64,000 nt of DNA from contig CADASG010000006.1 of assembly GCA_902790475.1 (NCBI GenBank), positions 29,124-93,123 of the forward strand, given 5' to 3'. The notes below the pieces were generated by a model, which was not told where the DNA came from, searched no databases, and worked only from the letters and a program-made list of their open reading frames with translations. The DNA is from an uncultured Ruminococcus sp. GTDB taxonomy: Bacteria; Bacillota; Clostridia; Oscillospirales; Acutalibacteraceae. Positions 41,749 to 51,100 of the stretch are shown here, in pieces; position 1 is the first letter of the stretch, and every line of letters starts with the position of its first letter. The translations under genes were made by a program, and so were the position numbers.

Positions 41749-42327
41749 TCAGAGCACTCCTTTTGTTGACAGCGGTTTTCCGCTGTTGTTTTCCTTTACG
41801 GCAAGGCGCAGCGCATGTGCCGCCGCCTTGTAGAGCGCTTCGGTGATGTGGTGAGAATTGTCGCCGTAAAGAGCTTTCAGGTGAAGTGTTATCCCCGCGT
41901 TAAACGCCAGCGCCCGCATGAACTCAACTGTCATCGAGCAGTCATAGCCGCCGCAGCGCTCCTGCGGAAACTCGGCGTCAAAGACTAAAAACGGTCTTCC
42001 GCTCACATCAACCGAGGCAAATGCAAGAGCCTCGTCCATTGGCACATAGAATGAGCCGAAGCGGTCGATAGAGCTTTTATCTCCCAGTGCGCGTGCGAAC
42101 GCTGTTCCCAGCACAATGCCGGTATCTTCAACGGTATGGTGCTCGTCAACGTTCAAATCACCCTTGACGGTCAGCTGAATGCCAAAGCCGCCGTGGGTGG
42201 CAAAGGAATTGAGCATATGGTCAAAAAAGCCGACACCGGTATCTATGCTTACCTCGCCGCCGTCAAGACAGAGAGTCAGAGAAATATCGGTTTCCTTTGT
42301 GGTTCTGTTCACCTGAGCCGTTCTCAT
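41749..42327 (-). CDS. hisB: Imidazoleglycerol-phosphate dehydratase
   Basis: 192 residues from the ATG at 42327 behind GAGGTGAC; it overlaps the hisC stop. It dehydrates IGP. The two manganese-binding motifs are FFDHMLNSFATHGGF / DEHHTVEDTGI and the C-terminal GDNSHHITEALYKA. It is the single-function form, with no phosphatase domain, so histidinol phosphatase must be encoded elsewhere. Confidence 0.95.
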   Translation of the reverse strand: MRTAQVNRTTKETDISLTLCLDGGEVSIDTGVGFFDHMLNSFATHGGFGIQLTVKGDLNVDEHHTVEDTGIVLGTAFARALGDKSSIDRFGSFYVPMDEALAFASVDVSGRPFLVFDAEFPQERCGGYDCSMTVEFMRALAFNAGITLHLKALYGDNSHHITEALYKAAAHALRLAVKENNSGKPLSTKGVL

Positions 42328-43385
42328 GCTGTCACCTCGGAAAAATACTGTTTTATCGCTTCTGTCACCCGTGCGTTTTCGTCTTCGGTTCCTGCTGTGA
42401 TACGCAGGTATTCTCCCATAAGCCGAACGACAATGGATCTGTCTCTGAGATAATCCCATATGTCCTGAGCCGCGTCGGTTTTAACAAACACAAAATTAGC
42501 CACAGTGGGATAAACCGTAAAATCAGGCTGCGTCCGGGCAACAGACGACAATTCATTATACAGCTTTTCGCGGTTATTTACAATAGTTATTATTCTTTTT
42601 TGCAAATATTCTTTGTTTTTATATAGGACTTCGCCGATTGCCTGAGAAATACTGTTCACATTGTACGGCGATTTTACCGAGCGTATCGCGCGTGTAATAA
42701 CGGGATTTGCCACTGCAAAGCCCAGTCGCAGCGCTGCCGCGCCGACTGCCTTGGATGCGGTGCGAAAAATAATGAGGTTATCATATTTTTCCGTCTCTTC
42801 AAGCAGGCTTTGATCCCAGAAGTCCATGTAAGCCTCGTCTAATATCACGAGTGCATCGGTTCCGCTGACTAAACGACGCGCTTCCGCAGCGGTTATGCCT
42901 GCGCCTGTGGGATTGCAAGGGTTTGAAAACAGCAGCAGCTTGATGTTCTCGCTGTTGATTTTTTGAATCAGCGCGTCTACATCAATATCAAAGGAGTCAT
43001 CCTTATAGAAGGTATCGCACTCAACCTCACAGATCGAGGAATAAAAACGGTACATGGAAAAATCCGGAGACACCACCAGCATCTTGTCTCCCTTTTCCAA
43101 AAAGGCTGATTCTATAAGGAAGATCAGTTCATCCGATCCGTTGCCTGCGGTAACAAGCGCAGGATCGATACTGTAAAATTCCGAAAAAGAATTAACAAGT
43201 TTTGTTGCCAACGGGTCGGGATAGCGGTTGTAAGCAACGGATCTCATCGCTTCTGCGATCTGCTCCTGTATCTGAAGCGGCAGATCAAAGGGACATTCGT
43301 TCGCGTCCAGCCGCACCTCATATTCTCCGCTGATGGGCTCATAAGGAACCAGTCCGCGGATTTTTTTATTTAATGTATAACTCAT
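42324..43385 (-). CDS. hisC: Histidinol-phosphate aminotransferase
   Basis: 353 residues. A class I/II PLP enzyme converting imidazole acetol phosphate to histidinol phosphate. LDANECPFDLP at the N-terminus, NGSDELIFLI, SNPCNPTGAGIT, ILDEAYMDFWD and the PLP lysine in IIFRTASKAVGAAALRLGF are visible. In the lysine motif the usual S-K-A reads SKAVGAAA. It is coupled to hisB through an ATGA overlap. Confidence 0.93.
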   Translation of the reverse strand: MSYTLNKKIRGLVPYEPISGEYEVRLDANECPFDLPLQIQEQIAEAMRSVAYNRYPDPLATKLVNSFSEFYSIDPALVTAGNGSDELIFLIESAFLEKGDKMLVVSPDFSMYRFYSSICEVECDTFYKDDSFDIDVDALIQKINSENIKLLLFSNPCNPTGAGITAAEARRLVSGTDALVILDEAYMDFWDQSLLEETEKYDNLIIFRTASKAVGAAALRLGFAVANPVITRAIRSVKSPYNVNSISQAIGEVLYKNKEYLQKRIITIVNNREKLYNELSSVARTQPDFTVYPTVANFVFVKTDAAQDIWDYLRDRSIVVRLMGEYLRITAGTEDENARVTEAIKQYFSEVTA

Positions 43386-43394
43386 AGAAACCTC

Positions 43395-44687
43395 TCAGTC
43401 AAGGTCAAAGCGCACCTTGATGGAATTGGCGTGAGCTGTCAAGCCCTCGGTATCTGCAAAGCGGATAACATCTTCCGCGTCGGCTCTGAGCGCATCCTCG
43501 GTATAGTAAATAAAGCTTGATTTCTTAATAAAACTGTCAACGGAAAGCGGCGAAAAAAAGCGCGCTGTTCCGCTTGTTGGCAAGACGTGGTTGGGACCTG
43601 CAAAGTAGTCGCCGAGCGGTTCGGGGCTGTAGTTGCCGAGAAATACCGAACCGGCATTGTCCAGCTTGCCGACGTATTCCATGGGGTTTTCACAACAAAC
43701 CTCAAGGTGCTCGGGGGCAAGCTCATTGGCAAAATCCACAGCCTGAGCCATATCGCTGCACACGATGATCGCGCCGAAGTTATCAAGCGAAGCCTCGATG
43801 ATCTCTCTGCGGCTGAGCTTTTCCATTTGAAGCTGAAGCTCATTCTTTGTAAGCTCCGCTATCTCCTGAGAATCGGTGAGCAGAATCGAGGAAGCCAGCC
43901 TGTCATGCTCCGCCTGGCTCATCAGATCGGCTGCAAGGAACTTGGGATCGGCAGTCTTGTCTGCGACGATCAAAATCTCGCTGGGACCGGCGATCATGTC
44001 GATATCCACTGTGCCGTACAGCAGCTTCTTTGCGGTCGCGACAAAGATATTTCCCGGACCGACTATTTTATCTACCTTCGGTACTGTTTCTGTTCCGTAT
44101 GCGAGAGCGGCAACCGCCTGAGCTCCGCCCATTAAAAACACGCGGTCAACTCCAGCGATTTTCGCGGCAGCTACAATATTCGGATTCGGTGTGCCGTCCT
44201 TTTGAGGAGGAGTGACCATGATAAGCTCCTCAACGCCTGCGATCTTGGCAGGAACAGCGTTCATAAGTACAGATGACGGATACGCCGCCGTACCTCCGGG
44301 AACGTAAAGACCTACTCGTTTCAAACCACGTACCCTCTGCCCCATTATAACGCCGTTCGCCTTGGTGGTGAGCCAGCTCTGCTGAAGCTGTCTTTGGTGA
44401 AAATCAGCGATATTTGCCGCTGCTTTTTTGACCGTCGCGATATAATCGGGGTCGCATTGCTTTATCAGAGCTTCGATCTCGTCTGCAGTGATCTCGGTTT
44501 TCTCAGGCGCTTTGCCGTCGAATTTGACAGTGTACTCCTCAACCGCCTTATCGCCGTTTTCGCGCACGTTGTCGATGATCTCCTGCACGGTCGGGATCAC
44601 GTTTTTATCTGAATTCTGCGCTCTTTGCTTTAAAAGCGCAATAAAATCATATTCTTTTTTGCCGTCCGCTGTTACTGTAGTGATCAT
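43395..44687 (-). CDS. hisD: Histidinol dehydrogenase
   Basis: 430 residues from the ATG at 44687, which overlaps the hisG stop (ATGA) and has GGAGG 9 nt upstream. It carries out the last two oxidations to histidine. Motifs: [76 protein letters not shown] and [12 protein letters not shown]-like [14 protein letters not shown], with the zinc ligands (Q, H, D, H) and catalytic residues in place. Confidence 0.95.
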   Translation of the reverse strand: MITTVTADGKKEYDFIALLKQRAQNSDKNVIPTVQEIIDNVRENGDKAVEEYTVKFDGKAPEKTEITADEIEALIKQCDPDYIATVKKAAANIADFHQRQLQQSWLTTKANGVIMGQRVRGLKRVGLYVPGGTAAYPSSVLMNAVPAKIAGVEELIMVTPPQKDGTPNPNIVAAAKIAGVDRVFLMGGAQAVAALAYGTETVPKVDKIVGPGNIFVATAKKLLYGTVDIDMIAGPSEILIVADKTADPKFLAADLMSQAEHDRLASSILLTDSQEIAELTKNELQLQMEKLSRREIIEASLDNFGAIIVCSDMAQAVDFANELAPEHLEVCCENPMEYVGKLDNAGSVFLGNYSPEPLGDYFAGPNHVLPTSGTARFFSPLSVDSFIKKSSFIYYTEDALRADAEDVIRFADTEGLTAHANSIKVRFDLD

Positions 44688-45313
44688 TGTGTCACAGCCT
44701 CCAGTTTCTTTTGTAATGCTTCTATTTCCTTTTTGCGGAGCTTTAAGCTCGCGGTGTTGGCGATCAGTCTGGCGGAAATGTCGGTTACCCACTCGATAAC
44801 CTCCAAACCGTTCGCCTTTAGCGTAGAACCGGTTTCCACGATATCGACGATACCGTCGGAAAGACCTACAAGCGGAGCAAGCTCCACGGAGCCTTCTATT
44901 TTGATGATCCGAACGTCCATGTTTTTATCATCAAAAAACGCGCGGGTCACGTTTGGATATTTTGTAGCGATCGTCTTTGTGTTGTAGCCGCCGTAAAAAT
45001 CGCTGCCTTTTTTTGTGGCAAGCGCAAAGCGGCATTTGCCAAAGCCTAAATCCAGAAGCTCATAGAATGAAGTTCCGTTTTCGAGGATAGTGTCCTTGCC
45101 CACCACGCCTAAGTCGCACACGCCGTGCTCGACATAGGTGATAACATCAGCCGCCTTAGCGAGAACCACCTCAAAATCATTATCTCCAACGGGCAGTATC
45201 AAACGTCTGCCCTTGTTTTTTACTTCGTCACAGTTGTAGCCGATTTTTTCAAAAAGCTCAACCGTTGTTTTTTCAAGTCTGCCTTTGGTCAAGGCAATGC
45301 GTATCGGTTTCAT
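44684..45313 (-). CDS. hisG: ATP phosphoribosyltransferase, short form
   Basis: 209 residues, the catalytic subunit of the short HisG(S) type that needs HisZ. It joins PRPP with ATP to start histidine synthesis. IALTKGRLEKTTVELFEKIG, YVEHGVCDLGVVGKDTI, IKIEGSVELAPLVGLSDGIV and the PRPP loop ETGSTLKANGLEVI are present. It lacks the C-terminal regulatory domain; feedback goes through HisZ, encoded directly upstream. Confidence 0.95.
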   Translation of the reverse strand: MKPIRIALTKGRLEKTTVELFEKIGYNCDEVKNKGRRLILPVGDNDFEVVLAKAADVITYVEHGVCDLGVVGKDTILENGTSFYELLDLGFGKCRFALATKKGSDFYGGYNTKTIATKYPNVTRAFFDDKNMDVRIIKIEGSVELAPLVGLSDGIVDIVETGSTLKANGLEVIEWVTDISARLIANTASLKLRKKEIEALQKKLEAVTQ

Positions 45314-45324
45314 ATGCCGCCCCC

Positions 45325-46491
45325 CTATACTTCGCGAACCTCGGCAATGCCGCGTTCGTCTGCAAACGCCTTTGTCGCTTCAAGGGTCGGCAGAACGCTG
45401 AACTGCGCCTTGACCCCGTCTTTGTTAAGCTCGTCAACCATTGCGATCGCACGCATCTCATTGCCGTCTTTTGCGAATACCAGCACGTCGGGATTGTCGG
45501 AATAGCTGATCGCACCTTCGCTCAGTATCTTCATTGTGACCGCATCGGTGTCGATCGCAAAACCTGCGGCGCCCATGGGTAAATCAAACTCGCCCAACAG
45601 CTCGTCGTATCGTCCGCCCGAAAGCACCGCATCGCCGATACCGCTGATATAACCCGAAAAGACTATTCCAGTGTAGTAATCGTTGCGCTGAACCAGTCCC
45701 AGATCAACGATAAGCTTTTCGCCGAGATCAAGCGGAAGCAGGCTTTTATACAGAGTATGTAAGTATTCAAGCGCTTCTACAGCCTTTGTACCCTTGCAAA
45801 CGTCCAGCGCTTTTTCAAATACCTCTTCCCCTCCGAACAGAGACGGGAGACTTCTGATAGCGCTTACCGCCTTGCAGGGAGCAAGCTTGTCGAGCAGATT
45901 ATTCAAAGCAGAGTAGTTTTTGCCCTCGATGGAAACGCGGATCTTTTCCTTATACGCTTCGTCGATCGACAGATTATCAGACAGAGCATCAAACACTCCG
46001 GCGTGACCCAATTCGATTCGGAAATCGGACGCAACAGCAGACACTGCGCTTACGGCGGTAGTGAGCACCTCTAAGTCAGCCCTTATTCCCTGAACTCCCA
46101 ACAGCTCCACGCCCATTTGCATGTTCTCACTGGTTCTGCCCGTAAGCGTAGGATGACTGCGGTAAACCGCCTGCTTGTAGTACAGTCTGACCGGAAGCAG
46201 GCTGTTTTTCAGGCGTGTGGAAACCATGCGCGCGATCGGCAGGGTCGAATCAGGACGCAATACAAGCAGTCTTCCCTTATTATCGGTAGTTTTGTACATT
46301 GCCTCCTGCTCGATGCCGCTGCACGGAAGCGAAAAAACGTCGTAGAACTCAACGGCAGGCGTGATCACCTTTTTGAAGCCGCGCGTCGTAAACACAGCTT
46401 CGATTTTGCCGCAAACATCGTCCATAGCCGAACACTCGGCAAACAAAAAATCCTTTGTACCCTCAGGGGTGATTTTCGTAAACTTTTTCAT
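45325..46491 (-). CDS. hisZ: ATP phosphoribosyltransferase regulatory subunit
   Basis: 388 residues from the ATG at 46491, behind GAGAGGTATT. It is a paralogue of histidyl-tRNA synthetase without the anticodon domain of the full enzyme. PEGTKDFLFAECSAMDDVC, VITPAVEFYDVFS, LRPDSTLPIARMVSTRL and the late YYTGIVFSGYISGIGDAVLSGGRYDELLGEF are the class II-type motifs. It makes the hetero-octameric complex with HisG(S) and is the first gene of the operon. Confidence 0.93.
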   Translation of the reverse strand: MKKFTKITPEGTKDFLFAECSAMDDVCGKIEAVFTTRGFKKVITPAVEFYDVFSLPCSGIEQEAMYKTTDNKGRLLVLRPDSTLPIARMVSTRLKNSLLPVRLYYKQAVYRSHPTLTGRTSENMQMGVELLGVQGIRADLEVLTTAVSAVSAVASDFRIELGHAGVFDALSDNLSIDEAYKEKIRVSIEGKNYSALNNLLDKLAPCKAVSAIRSLPSLFGGEEVFEKALDVCKGTKAVEALEYLHTLYKSLLPLDLGEKLIVDLGLVQRNDYYTGIVFSGYISGIGDAVLSGGRYDELLGEFDLPMGAAGFAIDTDAVTMKILSEGAISYSDNPDVLVFAKDGNEMRAIAMVDELNKDGVKAQFSVLPTLEATKAFADERGIAEVREV

Positions 46492-46509
46492 AATACCTCT
46501 CAAATTACT

Positions 46510-46521
46510 TTAGCGTGCTAA
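46510..46521. promoter_or_regulatory. Palindromic operator candidate at the his transcription start
   Basis: TTAGC GT GCTAA, a perfect 5-bp dyad on a 2-bp centre, covers the predicted start of transcription. A TrpR-like histidine regulator is a possible binder (inference). Confidence 0.4.
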
Positions 46522-46522
46522 T

Positions 46523-46551
46523 ATATTAACATAATAAATTGTTTCTGTCAA
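46523..46551 (-). promoter_or_regulatory. Promoter of hisZGDCBAIE
   Basis: Minus-strand TTGACA, 17-bp spacer, TAATAT, with the start of transcription about 25 bp from the ATG. No T-box leader or riboswitch was seen. Confidence 0.75.
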
Positions 46552-46581
46552 GGCGAAACCGCGCATTAGATACCGAAAAAT

Positions 46582-46749
46582 TTAAGGCAATACCGCATAA
46601 TTCAGGTGTGCGGATTGCGCAGTAGCTTTGCATGGATTATGTTACCCAAATCGAAGATTTGGACATAATCTCAAGATTTTTCGTTGGGCAAGCTGACGGA
46701 ACAATATTCAAGCAAGCCGTGCGCCTTGAATTGTGCGGTGTTGCCTTAA
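46582..46749. repeat. Longest copy (168 bp) of the TTAA-flanked palindromic element
   Basis: TTAAGGCAATACCGCATAAT at the left and AATTGTGCGGTGTTGCCTTA at the right. It shares all blocks of the 3017-3146 copy plus about 48 bp (GCTTTGCATGGATTATG to GGACATAATCTC). There is no ORF. It lies between the his promoter and the end of the convergent-side permease gene. Confidence 0.85.
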
Positions 46750-46775
46750 GCGTCCGTGCGCGGTGGTTTTGACCT

Positions 46776-48182
46776 TTACTTTTTGTTTTCGCCGGTGATT
46801 TCGGCAAAACTCTTTTCAGAGTCTTTCTCCTGCGTGTTTTTCTCGTCTTCATCCTTTTCGGAATCATTGTCATTATGGTTGAAATGGATGAGTTTTTTGA
46901 GCATATTTCGCTGCTCCTGCTCCTTTTCCTCGCGGAGCTTCTTTTGCTCGGCGGCAATTTCCGCATATCTGAGCACCTGGAAATCAAGAGCCTCCTGACC
47001 GAGCTTTCCTTTTTCCTCCAAATTGTTGCGGACACGCTTGCCTACCAGCGTATAGATAACAGCGTAGATCGGCGTACCGAGAATGAATCCAATGATGTTA
47101 AACAGTGCGCCTCCGACCAAAACGCTGAACAGTACCCAGAAGCTGGAAAGTCCGACATGATTTCCGATAACCTTGGGACGAATGATATTAGCGTCGATCT
47201 GCTGTAAAACGAATACGATTATAACAAAGGTTATCAGCGCCTGCGGACTGATAAGCGCTAAGATAAAGCCGCTCGGTATGCTTCCGAGCCACGGACCGAA
47301 AAACGGGATGATGTTGCACACGCCGCAGATCACGGCAATCAAAGGCGCGTAAGGTACGCCGAAAATCGCCAAAAATACAAATAATACGATTCCGAACAGC
47401 GCAGATACAAGGATGTCTCCGACCAGATAACGACCGCATTTGGTATCGGTGATATCCACGATCTCGTACACCTTCGGTAAGAATTTGATGGGGATGAACG
47501 CAACCGCCAGTTTCTTTATCTGACCGCACAGACTGTCCTTGAACGCCAGGAAATATACCGATATAACAACGCCCATTATGAAATTGTAGATCCCTGTGGT
47601 TGCTGATGACAAAAATCCGAAGAAGTTGTCAAAGATAGTCGGCAGGCTGTCAAAAATTGTTTTTGAAATATCAGCCGCGTTCAGGCTTTCCTTGCCGGTA
47701 AAGAACTTAAATACGTTGGCTATCATTTCTTCCTGAGTAAAGCTGATCGGTATGGCAGTGTTGAAGGTGCTGTTCATCCAATTTACAACGTCACGGTAGT
47801 AGCCGTAAAAGGTTTCTCCGTATTTCGGAGCGTTTTTAACTAAAACAGTAAGGTTTAAAGCAAGCTGAGGGACGACCGCGATGATCAACGCAGCCAATAC
47901 AGCCGCAGCGCCTACATAAGTGATAATGATCGCAAGCGGTTTTTTAAGCCCTAAAAGGAATTTATGCTTGGTGCCCATTTTTTTTAACGCTCTGTCGTGA
48001 AGCATTTTGTATGGGAAATTAAGGATATAGGCAAACAGAAAACCGACGAAAAACGGCGTCAATATTGACACGACCGCGCCTAATATCACAAAAAACACGT
48101 TAAGGTTATCCTTGATCAAAAGCAACAGCACAGTAAACGCGATCGCTAAAAGGATATTTTTCATCGTCAGCAGATTTTTCAA
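46776..48182 (-). CDS. AI-2E/PerM-family permease
   Basis: 468 residues with about eight membrane helices in the PerM/YtvI pattern: a hydrophobic pair at the start, a large external segment (PKYGETFYGYYRDVVNW to LPTIFDNFFG), then helices including PFFGPWLGSIPSGFILALIS and the C-terminal GGALFNIIGFILGTPIYAVIY. The last 90 residues are charged and cytoplasmic (AEIAAEQKKLREEKEQEQ). Family members export autoinducer-2 or exchange sodium for protons; the substrate here is unknown. It follows polC by 12 bp. Confidence 0.85.
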   Translation of the reverse strand: MKNLLTMKNILLAIAFTVLLLLIKDNLNVFFVILGAVVSILTPFFVGFLFAYILNFPYKMLHDRALKKMGTKHKFLLGLKKPLAIIITYVGAAAVLAALIIAVVPQLALNLTVLVKNAPKYGETFYGYYRDVVNWMNSTFNTAIPISFTQEEMIANVFKFFTGKESLNAADISKTIFDSLPTIFDNFFGFLSSATTGIYNFIMGVVISVYFLAFKDSLCGQIKKLAVAFIPIKFLPKVYEIVDITDTKCGRYLVGDILVSALFGIVLFVFLAIFGVPYAPLIAVICGVCNIIPFFGPWLGSIPSGFILALISPQALITFVIIVFVLQQIDANIIRPKVIGNHVGLSSFWVLFSVLVGGALFNIIGFILGTPIYAVIYTLVGKRVRNNLEEKGKLGQEALDFQVLRYAEIAAEQKKLREEKEQEQRNMLKKLIHFNHNDNDSEKDEDEKNTQEKDSEKSFAEITGENKK

Positions 48183-48194
48183 AAAACTACCTCC

Positions 48195-51100
48195 TTAGAA
48201 TAAAGATAATTGTGAGGTTTCGGGCATTCCCTGCAAAACTCCTACGGAAGCAAGAGTTTCCACGACTGCTTTGGTAACCTTGGTTTTGACCTGCATATCC
48301 TCGATAGACAGGTACTCGCCCTTTTTGCCTTCGTTTGCAAGGGATATTGCCGCAGCCTCTCCCACGCCGGGCAGAGAAGAAAACGGCAAACGGATCTTTC
48401 CGTCCTCGACCACAAACATCTTTGCGTCTGATTTATAAATATCAACAGGCAGAATCTGAACTCCTCGCGCCAGCATTTCGTTGACGATCTGAAGCGTCTG
48501 ATAATCCTTGTCGTCCTTGTCGGTGGATTCGTGATTCTGCTGCATCTGCTTGATTTGATTCATTCTCGCCTTAACGGCGGTGTGACCCTGCATCAGCAGC
48601 GCACCGTCAAGGTTTTCACTTCGCACGGTAAAGTACGCGGCGTAATACTCCGTTGGGGTATGGACCTTGTACCAGCCCAGGCGCAGCGCTGCGATCATAT
48701 AGGCGGCGGCATGAGCCTTCGGGAACATATATTTTATCTTCATGCAGGAGTCAATGTACCACTCGGGAACATTGTGCTCTCGCATCGCCTTGAAATGATC
48801 CTCGGTAAGCAGCTTGGTTGACTTGCCCTTTCGCACGATCTCCATGATCTTAAACGCCATGGAATCGTCGAGCCCCTTGTGCATCAGATAGGTCATGATG
48901 GAGTCACGCGTTCCGATGACCTCGGATATAGTGCAGGTGCCGTTGTTGATAAGCTCCTGAGCGTTGCCCAGCCATACGTCGGTTCCGTGTGACAGACCGG
49001 ATATTTGCAAAAGGTCTGTAAAGGTCTTTGGCTGTGATTCAAGCAGCATTCCGCGCACAAAGCTTGTGCCGCATTCGGGAATGCTGAACGTTCCGGTTTT
49101 TGAGTCGATTTCCTCCTCGGTCACTCCCAGCGCCTTGGTGGAGGTAAACAGCGACATAACATCCGGGTCGCTCATGGATACCTTCATAACAGGTATGCCC
49201 GTGAACATTTCAAGGTAGTGGTAAATGGTGGGAACATCGTGACCGAGCTCATCAAGCTTGGTGATGGTGTCGTGGATGGAATGGAAATCGAAGTGAGTGG
49301 TGATGTTGTCGGAGGTCATGTCGTTGGCAGGATGCTGAACGGGACAGAAGTCATAGACCTCGTTGGTGCGCGGAACGACAACCATTCCGCCTGGGTGCTG
49401 ACCCGTAGTGCGCTTAACGCCGGTGCAGCCCTTTGCAAGGCGTTTCAGCTCAGCCTTGTTTGCAACTAAGCCGCGCTCCTCCAAATATTTTTTTGCAAAA
49501 CCGATGGCGGTTTTTTCCGCAACAGTAGAAATCGTACCTGCCTTGAACACGTTGTTCTTTCCGAACAGTTCCTCGGTGTAGCGGTGAGATTTTGACTGAT
49601 ACTCGCCGCTGAAATTAAGGTCGATATCGGGAACCTTGTCGCCCTTGAAGCCCAAAAAGGTTTCAAAGGGGATCTCGTGACCGTCCCTGTCCATCGGCGT
49701 ACCGCAGGAAGGACAATCCTTCGGCGGCAAGTCAAAACCGGAGCCGTAGCTGCCGTCGGTAATGAATTCGCTGTGCTTGCAGTTTGGACATACATAATGC
49801 GGACACAGCGGATTGACCTCGGAAATACCCGACATCGTAGCCACAAAAGAGGAGCCGACCGAACCACGCGAGCCGACAAGATATCCGTGTGCCTCGCTGT
49901 CCGCCACAAGCTTCTGAGCGGTCATATAGAGCACCGAAAAGCCGTAGGTCGTGATAGAATTCAGCTCTTTGTCCAAACGCTTTTTAACGATATCGGGAAG
50001 CGGATCGCCGTATTTATCCTTTGCTCGCTTCCATGTGATATCAATTAATTGCTCCTGAGCGCCTTCGATGTTCGGAGGGAAGGTACCCTCGGGAATCGGG
50101 CGGATATTCTCACACATATCGGCGATCTTGTTGGGATTTGTCACAACGACCTCATACGCCTTTTCCTTGCCGAGCCACTCAAATTCCTTCAGCATCTCGG
50201 CGGTCGTGCGAAAATAAAGCGGAGCTTGGTTATCCGCATCCTTAAACTTCAGCGCTGCCTGCAAGATTTTGCGGTAGTCGGCGCAGTGAGGGTCGATGAA
50301 GTGAACGTCGCAGGTCGCGCAAACGGGCTTGTTCAGCTCTTTGCCCAGCTTGATGATGGTTTTGTCTATTTCGCGAAGCTCCTCCACGGTTTTGAAGGTG
50401 CCGTTGCGAATAAGAAACGCGTTGTTTCCCGAGGGCTGGATCTCCAGATAATCGTAGAAGGAGGCGATGCTTTTCAGCTCACCCCACGGAGCGCCTTTGA
50501 GGATGGCTTTGTAAAGCTGTCCCTCGCAGCAGGCTGAACCGATGATCAGACCCTCACGCAGCTCAACGAGCTTGCTTTTGGGAATTCGCGGTTTTTTGTA
50601 GAAAGTATTCAGATGGCTGTATGAAATCAGCTTATACAGGTTTTTAAGCCCTGTTTTATTCTTTGCAAGAATTATCTGATGATACGTCGGCAGTTTTTTA
50701 AAATCTCCGCCTGCTATCTTTGTATTGATATCTCCTGAGTTTACAATGGAGTAGTCGTCCTTTAATCTTGTGCAAAGGCTGATAAAAATCTTAGCCAGTA
50801 TTTCCGCGTCATCTGTGGCGCGGTGGTGGTTAAACTTGCCCAAACGCAGATAATTTGCCACGGTATCAAGCTTGACGTTCTTGATATCGGGCAAAATAGC
50901 GCGGGCAATGGCAACGGTATCTATCGAAGTATAGGTATATTCTCTGCCCATGTTCTCACAGGCACGTCGGATGAAGGATGTGTCGAACGGCGCGTTGTGA
51001 GCGACTAAAACATTTCCGTCTGCGAACTCCAGAAAGGCGGAAACCGCTTCGCTCTGCGAGGGCGCGTCCTTCACCATGTCGTCGGTAATACCGGTTAGTT

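Noticed and set aside
46491-46551. T-box leader before hisZ
   Set aside because: The leader is only about 25 nt and has no T-box sequence.
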